DNA of 64,000 nt from Collimonas arenae (GTDB lineage Bacteria > Pseudomonadota > Gammaproteobacteria > Burkholderiales > Burkholderiaceae_D). A model generated the notes under the pieces. That model did not search any database. It was not told the origin of the DNA and saw only the letters and a program-made list of their open reading frames with translations. Every line of letters starts with the position of its first letter. Position 1 is the first letter of the stretch. Both the position numbers and the translations under genes were made by a program. Positions 36,571 to 44,518 of the stretch are shown here, piece by piece. The DNA lies in NCBI RefSeq assembly GCF_000786695.1, contig NZ_CP009962.1, positions 4,030,001-4,094,000 on the forward strand, written 5' to 3'.

Positions 36571-38703
36571 ATGAGCGTAAATTTTCAAAAAGACAGCGAC
36601 AACGTCGCCACCCTCACCCTGGACATGCCCGGCCGTTCGATGAACGTGCTGAACGAGGCGCTGACTGCGCCATTCATGGAAGCGATTACCCGAATCGAAG
36701 CGGATCCGACGATTACCGGCGTCATCATCACCTCCGGCAAGGCGGATTTCGTTGCCGGCGCCGATATCGAAAAGCTGTACCAGATCACTGAAGCACAAGC
36801 GGCTTTCGATCTGGTGCAAGAATTCAAGGGATTCATGCGGCGCCTGGAGTTATGCGGACGTCCGGTGGTGGCCGCGCTCAACGGCACTGCGCTGGGCGGC
36901 GGCCTGGAACTGGCGCTGGCTTGCCATCACCGTATCGCCATCGACAATCCGAAAGCCAAGTTCGGCCTGCCGGAAGTGAAGCTCGGCTTGCTGCCGGGCG
37001 GCGGCGGCACGCAGCGTTTGCCGCGCATGATCGGCATCCAGAGCGCCCTGCAGCTGATCCTTGAAGGCAAGGAGCTGCGTGCGGAGGAAGCGCTGCAGCA
37101 AGGCATCATCCAGGAACTCGCAAGCGACAAGGAAGACATGCTGGCGAAAGCCAAGGCCTGGTGCCTGGCCAACCCCAAAACCAAGCAGCCTTGGGACGAC
37201 AAGAAATTCCGCTGGCCCGGCGGCGATTCACGCAGCCCGGGCAATGGCCAGTTATGGGCAATCGCGCCATCGATGGCCAGCGCCAAAACCCATGGCAATT
37301 ATCCGGCCGCCACCAACATCCTGAGCTGCGTATTCGAGGGCGGGATCGTCGATTTCGATACTGCCTGCGAAATCGAATCGCGCTACTTCGTCAATTGCGC
37401 CTTGTCGCCGGTCGCCAAGAATATGATCGGCACCCTGTGGTTCCAGCTCAACGCCATCAACAAGGGCAAGTCGCGCCCGGAAGGCTTTGCGTCATCCAAA
37501 GTCAGCAAGGTCGGCATCCTGGGAGCAGGCATGATGGGCGCAGGGATTGCCTACGCCTCGGCGAAAGCCTGCATCGAAGTGGTACTGCTGGATAACAGTA
37601 TGGAAACTGCGGAGAATGGCAAGAACTACTCCAGCAAACTGCTGGACAAGGCGATTCGGCGCAAACAGCAGACCGAAGCCGGCAAGACCGCCTTCCTCGC
37701 ACGCATCCATCCGACTGTAGATTTCAACGACATGGCGGGTTGCGATCTGATTATCGAAGCGGTCTTTGAAGACCGCGAGATCAAGGCCGCGGTGACCAAA
37801 AAGACGGAGGCAGTGCTCAGCGCCGATGCCGTCTTCGCCTCGAACACCTCGACGCTGCCGATCACCGGTCTGGCGCAAGCCAGCGTACGTCCGGCCAATT
37901 TCATCGGTTTGCATTTCTTTTCGCCGGTGGACAAGATGCCGTTGGTTGAAATCATTGTCGGCGAACATACCAGCCAGCAAACGCTGGCACGCGGCTTCGA
38001 CTATGTGCAGCAAATCAAGAAGACGCCGATAGTAGTCAATGATTCGCGCGGCTTTTACACTTCGCGCGTCTTTGGCACGTATGTGATGGAAGGCATGAAG
38101 TTATTGATGGAGGGCCAGCATCCGCGCTCTATTGAAATGGCTGGTTTGCAGGCCGGCATGCCGGTCGGACCACTGGCGGTACACGATGAAGTCAGCTTGT
38201 CCTTGTCGCTGCATATCCTGCAACAGACGCGCAAGGATTTCGCTGCGACAGGCAAGCCTTTTGCCGGGCATCCGGCCGACGCGGGACTGGAAAAAATGGT
38301 GACCCAACTGGACCGCAAGGGCAAGAAAGCCGGCAAAGGTTTCTATGATTATCCGGAAAATGACAGCAAGCACCTGTGGCCAGGTTTGCTGGAAGCCTTC
38401 CCACTAGCGGAAAAGCAATTGCCGCAAAAGGATCTGATCGAACGGATGATGTTTGTGCAGGCGAACGAAGCCGCCAAATGCTACGAAGAGAACGTGGTGA
38501 TGACGGTTGCGGACACCAATATCGGCAGCATTTTCGGTTGGGGTTTTGCGCCGTTCCAGGGCGGTGCGCTGCAATACATCAATGCCTATGGCCTGGTCAA
38601 TTTCGTCAAACGTGCGGAACAGCTGGCTGAGCAGTTCGGCAGCTATTTTGCACCGGCGGCAATACTGGTGAAGATGGCGGAGCACGGCAAACGCTTCGAA
38701 TGA
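36571..38703 (+). CDS. FadB/FadJ-like enoyl-CoA hydratase / 3-hydroxyacyl-CoA dehydrogenase
   Basis: 710 residues. An N-terminal crotonase domain (1-about 190) has oxyanion-hole and Glu motifs NGTALGGGLELALACHHRI and GLPEVKLGLLPGGGGTQRLPRM. An NAD-binding domain starts near 311 (KVGILGAGMMGAGIAYASA). GLHFFSPVDKMPLVEI and two C-terminal HAD domains follow (TPIVVNDSRGFYTSRVFGTYV, NTNIG-like ADTNIGSIFGWGFAPFQGG). It hydrates trans-2-enoyl-CoA and oxidises the (3S)-hydroxy product. It is cotranscribed with the thiolase. Expected control is by the divergent TetR protein. Confidence 0.95.
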   Translation: MSVNFQKDSDNVATLTLDMPGRSMNVLNEALTAPFMEAITRIEADPTITGVIITSGKADFVAGADIEKLYQITEAQAAFDLVQEFKGFMRRLELCGRPVVAALNGTALGGGLELALACHHRIAIDNPKAKFGLPEVKLGLLPGGGGTQRLPRMIGIQSALQLILEGKELRAEEALQQGIIQELASDKEDMLAKAKAWCLANPKTKQPWDDKKFRWPGGDSRSPGNGQLWAIAPSMASAKTHGNYPAATNILSCVFEGGIVDFDTACEIESRYFVNCALSPVAKNMIGTLWFQLNAINKGKSRPEGFASSKVSKVGILGAGMMGAGIAYASAKACIEVVLLDNSMETAENGKNYSSKLLDKAIRRKQQTEAGKTAFLARIHPTVDFNDMAGCDLIIEAVFEDREIKAAVTKKTEAVLSADAVFASNTSTLPITGLAQASVRPANFIGLHFFSPVDKMPLVEIIVGEHTSQQTLARGFDYVQQIKKTPIVVNDSRGFYTSRVFGTYVMEGMKLLMEGQHPRSIEMAGLQAGMPVGPLAVHDEVSLSLSLHILQQTRKDFAATGKPFAGHPADAGLEKMVTQLDRKGKKAGKGFYDYPENDSKHLWPGLLEAFPLAEKQLPQKDLIERMMFVQANEAAKCYEENVVMTVADTNIGSIFGWGFAPFQGGALQYINAYGLVNFVKRAEQLAEQFGSYFAPAAILVKMAEHGKRFE

Positions 38704-38725
38704 CCGAGACACCCTCACTCAGTTA

Positions 38726-38752
38726 GTTGGGTTAGCGCTGCGCTAACCCAAC
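38726..38752. terminator. Hairpin between convergent genes
   Basis: A perfect 12-base stem (38726-38737 with 38741-38752) has a CTG loop. It lies between the convergent FadB-like and SCP2 genes. There is no T-run, so termination is likely but not classical. Confidence 0.55.
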
Positions 38753-38767
38753 CTTGACTCCCGCTAT

Positions 38768-39085
38768 TCAGGAAATCTTGCTGGCGTCAAACAACGAAGG
38801 AATCCGCTGCGCCAGCATCATGTCGCCCTTCAGTTTCAGCTTGCCGCTCATGAATGCCATGGCGCCGTTGAGTTCGCCTTTCAGCATTGCCTTCAGGTCG
38901 TCATCCGCCATCGTCAACGTGACGTCGGAAGCATCGGCCATGCCTTCGTGCGCGCTGCACTTACCGTGATCGATCAACAGGTACATCGGCTTTGAAATGT
39001 CGAACTGGATAGTACTTTTCATGTTCCCTGCGGCGACGCTATCCAGCGCTGTCGGCATGAGTTTTATGATGTCGTTGACTGTCAT
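38768..39085 (-). CDS. SCP2 sterol-binding domain protein
   Basis: 105 residues, a single SCP2-like lipid-binding domain. Features are IKLMPTALDSVAAGNMKSTIQF, VTLTMADDDLKAMLKGELNGAMAFMSGKLKLKGDMMLAQRI. AGAGGAAAT-type spacing is good: AGAGGA lies 7 bases before the ATG. In peroxisomes SCP2 presents branched acyl-CoAs to beta-oxidation enzymes; the bacterial single-domain form is thought to bind acyl-CoA or fatty acids. It is last in a minus-strand run that includes racemase, ligase and dehydrogenases. Confidence 0.9.
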   Translation of the reverse strand: MTVNDIIKLMPTALDSVAAGNMKSTIQFDISKPMYLLIDHGKCSAHEGMADASDVTLTMADDDLKAMLKGELNGAMAFMSGKLKLKGDMMLAQRIPSLFDASKIS

Positions 39086-39134
39086 TGCATTTCCTCTGGT
39101 TGTTTAAAAATCTGTTGATGATATTTTCTGCCGT

Positions 39135-40793
39135 TCATTCCCATCCGACCGCACTGCGTATCTGCAGTTCCCGCTCCATCAGTCCGGCGTAGCGCTTCTC
39201 CACCTCGTTCCGTTTGACTTTCATGGTCGGCGTCATCAAGCCGTTTTCTATGTTCCATGCATCTTTCAACACGACGCACTTGGCGATCTTTTCGTGTGGT
39301 TCCAGCGTCGTATTGACCGCAGCCATCTCGGCGATCAAACCCTGTTCCACTTCGGCGCGCGGCTTGCCGCGCGCCGCAGCGGTCAAGGTCACCGCCATCA
39401 CTGGCTGATTCATGCCGCTGCCAATGAACAGCAGGTTTTCCAGATCCGTATCACGGGCCAGCAAACATTCGATGGGTGCTGGCGCGACATATTTTCCCTT
39501 GGCGGTTTTAAAAATATCCTTGATCCGGCCGGTGATATACAGATAACCGTCTTCGTCCACCCTACCCTTGTCGCCAGTACGGAGATAACCATCCTCGGTA
39601 AACGCCGCCCGGGTGCTTTCCGGATCCTTGTAATAACCCATCATCAAGCCCGGATGCTTGAACAGGATTTCACCGTCGTCGGATAACTTGAAGCCGGCGT
39701 TCTGTGGCGGTTTGCCGACGGAACCGATACGGTTCTGGTCCGGCAGGCAAGCGCTGGAATAGACCGAGGCTTCGGTCGGCGCATAGCCTTGCAATACGAC
39801 CAAACCCAGGTTGCGTTTGTACCAGTCCAGCAGCGCGGCCGGTATCGGGGCAGCTCCCGACAGGCAGAAGCGGACATGCTGCAAACCGACGGCGACCCGG
39901 ATTTTGCGCCGGATTATCGTACGCAGCAAGGGGATTGCCATCAAGCGGTCAAGTTTATGCTGCGGCATCTTGTGCAGGATGGCGGTCTGGATCCGGCCAT
40001 ATACCAGCGGCACGCCGAAGAAGCGAGTCGGCGCGACCTGCGCCAACTGCTCACCCATCTTGTCGACATTCTCAAGAAAATGCACTTCGCCACCGTTATA
40101 GCAACTCGGTAACGCGATCGCAAAACGTTCGAATGCATGAGCCAGCGGCATATAGGAGAAGTAGCATTCCTGGCCCAGGGACGGCACCAGGTTCATGATG
40201 CTGTAGACAGCAAACAGCACATTGCCGTAACTCAGCATCACGCCTTTCGGATTGCCGGTGGTGCCCGAGGTATAGATCAGAGTCATTAGCGCCTCTGGCG
40301 GCGGCGCCTGATAGGCTTCCAACGCCATGGGCGCAGTGGCCGCAACCAGTTCATCCCACTTGAGTTGCCCCACCGGCGCTTCCTGATAGGGAAAAGAAAT
40401 GGTGCAGACCGAAGACGGAATCGCGGCCATAAAATCGTCTGCATCAGGCATCGGCCCTAGAAACACCGCCTTGGCTTCGCTATGCTCGAGGATATAACGG
40501 GTGGTGGCAGATGCCTGCTTCGGATACAAGCCGACACTGACGTGACCGGCCATGGTAATCGCCAGGTCCGCCATGATCCAGTGCGCGGTATTCCGGCCAG
40601 AGATGCCGATGCGGCTGCCGGGTGCCCAGTTCATGGCTTTCAGCGTTGCCGCCATGCGCCTGACCTGATCGCTGCCTTGTGCCCAGGTTGTGGTTTTCCA
40701 CTGCCCAAGAATCGGTTGAAACAGCCAGGATGCGTTGGGTTTTGCAGCCGCCCATTGCAACATCATTTGCACCGAATTCTTTTGTTCGTTCAC
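39135..40793 (-). CDS. Long-chain acyl-CoA synthetase (AMP-forming)
   Basis: About 552 residues from the GTG at 40793, chosen because GAGGAGA precedes it; an in-frame TTG at 40811 is weaker. Adenylation motifs are LIYTSGTTGNPKGVML, SYMPLAHAFER, LQGYAPTEAS, YLRTGDKG and GRIKDIFKTAKGKYVAPA. It activates a free acid with ATP and CoA. The PLAHAFER element and overall layout match FadD15/ACSL-like ligases for long or bulky substrates. It lies between the SCP2 and racemase genes in the same orientation, so it probably supplies the block's acyl-CoA substrate. Confidence 0.93.
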   Translation of the reverse strand: MNEQKNSVQMMLQWAAAKPNASWLFQPILGQWKTTTWAQGSDQVRRMAATLKAMNWAPGSRIGISGRNTAHWIMADLAITMAGHVSVGLYPKQASATTRYILEHSEAKAVFLGPMPDADDFMAAIPSSVCTISFPYQEAPVGQLKWDELVAATAPMALEAYQAPPPEALMTLIYTSGTTGNPKGVMLSYGNVLFAVYSIMNLVPSLGQECYFSYMPLAHAFERFAIALPSCYNGGEVHFLENVDKMGEQLAQVAPTRFFGVPLVYGRIQTAILHKMPQHKLDRLMAIPLLRTIIRRKIRVAVGLQHVRFCLSGAAPIPAALLDWYKRNLGLVVLQGYAPTEASVYSSACLPDQNRIGSVGKPPQNAGFKLSDDGEILFKHPGLMMGYYKDPESTRAAFTEDGYLRTGDKGRVDEDGYLYITGRIKDIFKTAKGKYVAPAPIECLLARDTDLENLLFIGSGMNQPVMAVTLTAAARGKPRAEVEQGLIAEMAAVNTTLEPHEKIAKCVVLKDAWNIENGLMTPTMKVKRNEVEKRYAGLMERELQIRSAVGWE

Positions 40794-40883
40794 GGGTGTC
40801 TCCTCACACAAAGATCAGGGAAGCTGCTTGCTGCTTTTTATATTTTCTTTAGTCTTGCTTGAAATCGCCTTGCATTGCATCCA

Positions 40884-42035
40884 TTAGATTGCACCGCTAG
40901 CCGCCAGCGCAGTCAACGACTTGTCATCCATACCCGCCAATTGCGCCAGCACGACTGCGGTATCCGCTCCCAACGCAGGACAGCCTCTAACCGTCGCAAC
41001 ATCGGTGTCGCTAAATCGGATCGGCAGGTCCGATACTGGTTTACCGTCCTCCATCCTGATCAGGCCTCGCGCCCTGACTTGCGGATTGACGAGTGCTTCC
41101 TGCGGGCTGTAGATACCCGACACGCAGCAATCGCTGTCCGCCAGCAGGGTTTCCCATTCGTCGCGCGAGCGTGTTTTGAATAATATGCCGAGGGCGTCGC
41201 GCAATGCATCGCCATCCGCTCCTGGCGTCAGCGGCAAGGCGGCGAGATCGGGCCGCCCGACGGCTTTGCAGAAATTGAAAAAGAATTTCGGTTCGAGCGC
41301 TGCCAGCGCCACATGCTTGCCGTCGGCGCAGGCATAGATGCTGTAATTGGGCAAGCCGCCGCTCAGCATGTCGCTACCGCGCGCCTTGCTTTCGCCGAGC
41401 GTGCGGATGGTCGCCAGCGACAGTGCCTGCAGCGCCAGCGTGCCATCCAGCATGCCGACGTCGACCAACGTGCCTTGGCCAGACGCCTGCGCGCCGATCA
41501 CTGCGGCAAGGATGCCGAGTGCGCAGGTCAGTGCACCGCCGGCGAGGTCGGCGCTTTGAAAATTCGAGAGCGCCGGCGCGCCGTCGGCAACGCCGGTTTG
41601 ATCCAGCAAGCCGGCATACGCGCAGTAGTTCATGTCGTGCCCGGCGCGGTCTTTATAAGGCCCGGTCTGACCATAGCCGGTCAACGCTGCGTACACCAGA
41701 CGCGGATTGACCTGCTTCAATGTTTGATAACCGCAGCCAAGCTTGTCCATCACGCCAGGCCGGAACGATTCAATCAAGACGTCGGCCTCGGCGACCATCG
41801 ACTTCAGCACTTCCACGGCTTGCTGTTGCCGCAGATCGAGGGTGACCGATTTTTTACCGCGATTAACCAGAATGAACAGCTCCGGCGCCAGCATGCGGGC
41901 ATAATCGCCGCCCTGTGGCTCTTCCAGCTTGATCACTTCGGCTCCCAGCTGCGCCAGGTAAAAACTGCAAAAGGGGCCGGGCAGCAAACGGGTCAGGTCA
42001 AGCACCCGGATGCCGGACAGAAGCGGATTGGCCAT
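40884..42035 (-). CDS. Alpha-methylacyl-CoA racemase
   Basis: 383 residues of the CaiB/BaiF fold (PLLSGIRVLDLTRLLPGPF, CSFYLAQLGAEVIKLEEPQGGD). It has the racemase His/Asp pair: His133 in DRAGHDMNYCAYAG and Asp163 in NFQSADLAGG. The 30-residue spacing is the same as in known racemases. This separates it from ordinary CoA-transferases. It inverts the 2-methyl centre of branched acyl-CoAs so that only the (S)-form enters beta-oxidation. The start is 8 bases after the SDR gene's stop, so the two are cotranscribed. Confidence 0.9.
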   Translation of the reverse strand: MANPLLSGIRVLDLTRLLPGPFCSFYLAQLGAEVIKLEEPQGGDYARMLAPELFILVNRGKKSVTLDLRQQQAVEVLKSMVAEADVLIESFRPGVMDKLGCGYQTLKQVNPRLVYAALTGYGQTGPYKDRAGHDMNYCAYAGLLDQTGVADGAPALSNFQSADLAGGALTCALGILAAVIGAQASGQGTLVDVGMLDGTLALQALSLATIRTLGESKARGSDMLSGGLPNYSIYACADGKHVALAALEPKFFFNFCKAVGRPDLAALPLTPGADGDALRDALGILFKTRSRDEWETLLADSDCCVSGIYSPQEALVNPQVRARGLIRMEDGKPVSDLPIRFSDTDVATVRGCPALGADTAVVLAQLAGMDDKSLTALAASGAI

Positions 42036-42043
42036 GGCCGAAA

Positions 42044-42961
42044 CTAGTTGCCTTGGCCGAATGGCGAATTCACGCCTTGTAGAATCGACATCAAGGACTC
42101 GCCAATGGTCTTGGGATAAGTGGCGTCATTGAAATCGCCAATCTCCGCCCATTTTTCTGCAATCTCCTCCGGACCGAAAGCCTTGCCCTGGAAATGGTGG
42201 CCCTGGGTGCGCTCCCAGCGCAGCTTGGCATGGAAACCGGCGCCGACTTCGAACAGGCTGCCGTTTTCCTTACTGCTTTCGTGGCACAGATAGGCTGCCA
42301 GCGGCGCGACATATTCCGGTTTGAGCGCTTCCAGCATCTGCGGCGGCATCACGGTTTCCGAAATGCGTGAACCTGCCAGCGGCGCGATCGTATTGACCAG
42401 CACGTTCTTGGACGCGCCCTCAACCGCCAGCGTATTGGCCATGCCGATCAAACCCATCTTGGCCATGCTGTAGTTGGCCTGCCCGAAATTGCCGTAGATG
42501 CCGGCGGCGGAAGTCGTCATGACGATGCGGCCATAACCCTTGTTGCGCATGTGCGGCCAGGCGGTGTGGGTGACGCGGAAAGCGCCCAGCACATGCACGC
42601 GGTAGATCAGATCCCAGTCATCCTCAGTCATCTTGGCGAAGCTGCTGTCGCGTAAAATGCCGGCGTTGTTGATCACGATATCGATGCCGCCGAAATGATC
42701 GAGCGCGGTCTGCACGATCTTGTCGCCGTCTTCCACTGAATCGTAGTTGGCGACTGCCTCGCCGCCAGCGGCGATAATCTCAGCCACGACCTGATCGGCG
42801 GCAGCGCTGGATTTGCCGCCGCCGTGGACGTCGCCGCCAAGATCATTCACCACCACCTTGGCGCCACGCGCTCCCAGTAGCAAAGCGTGGACCCGGCCGA
42901 GGCCATTGCCAGCACCGGTGACTATGGCCACGCGGCCGTCGTAACGTAATTCATTTGTCAT
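42044..42961 (-). CDS. MFE-2-like SDR, probable (3R)-hydroxyacyl-CoA dehydrogenase
   Basis: 305 residues. [30 protein letters not shown] near the start is characteristic of the dehydrogenase part of peroxisomal multifunctional enzyme 2. [32 protein letters not shown] (Ser, Tyr, Lys) and the C-terminal [16 protein letters not shown] extension also fit. It should oxidise a (3R)-hydroxyacyl-CoA with NAD. The neighbouring FadB-like enzyme handles the (3S)-form, so the locus covers both. No MaoC-type (R)-hydratase is nearby. It lies between the racemase and the acyl-CoA dehydrogenase in one probable operon. Confidence 0.9.
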   Translation of the reverse strand: MTNELRYDGRVAIVTGAGNGLGRVHALLLGARGAKVVVNDLGGDVHGGGKSSAAADQVVAEIIAAGGEAVANYDSVEDGDKIVQTALDHFGGIDIVINNAGILRDSSFAKMTEDDWDLIYRVHVLGAFRVTHTAWPHMRNKGYGRIVMTTSAAGIYGNFGQANYSMAKMGLIGMANTLAVEGASKNVLVNTIAPLAGSRISETVMPPQMLEALKPEYVAPLAAYLCHESSKENGSLFEVGAGFHAKLRWERTQGHHFQGKAFGPEEIAEKWAEIGDFNDATYPKTIGESLMSILQGVNSPFGQGN

Positions 42962-43007
42962 GGTGTATATCTTCGTTAATTAAAAACCCTCATCCACGGA
43001 AAACCAT

Positions 43008-44147
43008 TTAAATGTTCCGCGAGATGATCTCTTTCATGATTTCATTGGTGCCGCCATAGATACGCTGGGCGCGGGCATCGATGAAGGCCCGCGCAATCGG
43101 ATACTCCTGCATGAAACCATAACCGCCGTGCAGTTGCAAACATTGATCCAACACCTTGCCTTGCAAGTCGGAGCACCAGTATTTGGCGGCAGCTGCGGCA
43201 TCCACCTGCAGCTCGTCCTTGACTTCCAGCTCGACGCACCTGTCGACGAACACCCGGGCAATCTGCAGCTCGGTTTTCATCTCGGCCAGTTTGAAACGGG
43301 TATTCTGGAATGACGACACCGAACGGCCGAACGCCTGGCGGTCTCGCGTGTATTCGATGGTGGCGTCCAGCATCGCTTCGGCATTGGCCACCGAGGTAAT
43401 GGCGATCAATAGCCGCTCCCACGCCAGTTCCTGCATCAACATAGTAAACCCGGCGCCGATCTGGCCGACGATATTGGTCTTCGGCACCCGCACGTTTTCA
43501 AAGAAGAGTTCGCAGGTATCCTGCGCTTTCATGCCGATTTTCTTCAGCGGCTTGCCCTTGCTGAAACCGGGGCGGTCGGCTTCGATCACCAGCAAGGAAA
43601 CGTTCTTGGCGCCGCGCGCCTTGTCGCCTACCTTGAGCGCTACCACCACCATATCGCTGTTGTAGCCATTGGTGATGAAAATCTTGGAGCCGTTGACGAT
43701 GTAATCGTCGCCATCTTCAATCGCCGTGGTCTGTATCGCCTGCAAATCTGAACCAGTGCCCGGCTCCGACATGGCTATCGCCGTAATCGCCGTCCCCGCC
43801 GCCATCTTCGGCAGCCAGGCTTGCTTCAATTCTTCGCTGCCGTAGCGCAGCAGATAAGGCGCCACGATGTCCGAGTGCAGCGGCCAGCCGATGCCGGAAG
43901 CGTTGGTGCTGGCCAGTTCTTCCAGCACGATGGTGCTGAACTTGCGGTCGACACCGGAACCACCGTAGTTTTCCGGCATGTTGGTACAGAGGAAACCTAA
44001 TTCCCCGGCGCGCTGCCAGATATCGCGATCGACAAAACCTTGCTCTTCCCAGGCGGCGTGGCGCGGCAACACTTCAGTGTCAAGAAAACGACGCAGGTTT
44101 TGGCGGAATTCTTCGTGGTCGGAATTGAACAGCTGACGCGGGATCAT
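43008..44147 (-). CDS. Acyl-CoA dehydrogenase, long-chain (LCAD-like) type
   Basis: 379 residues, AGGAGA before the ATG. Flavin and substrate motifs are AIAMSEPGTGSDLQAI and FITNGYNSD. The usual MCAD catalytic Glu site near the end reads QRIYGGTNEIMKEI with Gly in place of Glu. A Glu at 257 (VANAEAMLDATIEY) sits where mammalian LCAD and isovaleryl-CoA dehydrogenase keep their catalytic base. Thus it is an active LCAD-like enzyme, not a dead one. LCAD accepts branched long chains, which fits the racemase downstream. It is first in a five-gene minus-strand run, with two operator-like palindromes upstream. Confidence 0.93.
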   Translation of the reverse strand: MIPRQLFNSDHEEFRQNLRRFLDTEVLPRHAAWEEQGFVDRDIWQRAGELGFLCTNMPENYGGSGVDRKFSTIVLEELASTNASGIGWPLHSDIVAPYLLRYGSEELKQAWLPKMAAGTAITAIAMSEPGTGSDLQAIQTTAIEDGDDYIVNGSKIFITNGYNSDMVVVALKVGDKARGAKNVSLLVIEADRPGFSKGKPLKKIGMKAQDTCELFFENVRVPKTNIVGQIGAGFTMLMQELAWERLLIAITSVANAEAMLDATIEYTRDRQAFGRSVSSFQNTRFKLAEMKTELQIARVFVDRCVELEVKDELQVDAAAAAKYWCSDLQGKVLDQCLQLHGGYGFMQEYPIARAFIDARAQRIYGGTNEIMKEIISRNI

Positions 44148-44171
44148 TGATTCTCCTGATATTTTTATGAC

Positions 44172-44189
44172 GTGTAATTTAATTTACAC
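44172..44189. promoter_or_regulatory. Candidate TetR operator 3
   Basis: GTGTAATTTAATTTACAC is almost perfectly symmetric and lies 24 bases upstream of the acyl-CoA dehydrogenase start. It matches the sites flanking the TetR gene 9 kb away. Confidence 0.6.
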
Positions 44190-44283
44190 TTATGTCGTTT
44201 TTACGTAAAAAAACATTGCAATCGATGGTATTTAAGGATTTATCTCTTGTCAATCGCAAAGCTAGTGGCGCTCCTCAGGTGAT

Positions 44284-44301
44284 AGGTAATTTTTATTACA
44301 C
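44284..44301. promoter_or_regulatory. Candidate TetR operator 4
   Basis: AGGTAATTTTTATTACAC matches operator 2 at most positions (TAATTT.TATTACA shared). It lies 136 bases upstream of the acyl-CoA dehydrogenase gene, within the divergent gap to ugpB. Confidence 0.5.
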
Positions 44302-44463
44302 CAATATACATTCCAGGTACTCATACTAACTAACGAAGACAAGCCGCAGCTAACGCACATAGTTGGACGGCCATGGCTAAATGGCAAAACAAACGTTGCG
44401 CCGTCCATAAAGTCACCTATAGAATCCGGCTTTACAGAATCCCGGTTTGGGACGAGTCCACAA

Positions 44464-44481
44464 CTGTCACGCGGTCGTCAT
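44464..44481 (+). promoter_or_regulatory. Possible PHO box before ugpB
   Basis: CTGTCAC-GCGG-TCGTCAT follows the 7-4-7 layout of PhoB sites, with one mismatch in the first and two in the second direct repeat. It lies 37 bases before ugpB. ugp genes are PhoB targets in E. coli. Confidence 0.4.
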
Positions 44482-44518
44482 ATCGATTCGCTACTATCAA
44501 AAACTTTACGGGGGCCCC

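Noticed and set aside
41313..42047. Plus-strand frame opposite the racemase
   Set aside because: Shadow of a gene with intact catalytic residues.
43008..44147. Inactive acyl-CoA dehydrogenase because the usual Glu is Gly
   Set aside because: The same Gly occurs in LCAD-type enzymes, which use a Glu at another place; that Glu is present at 257.
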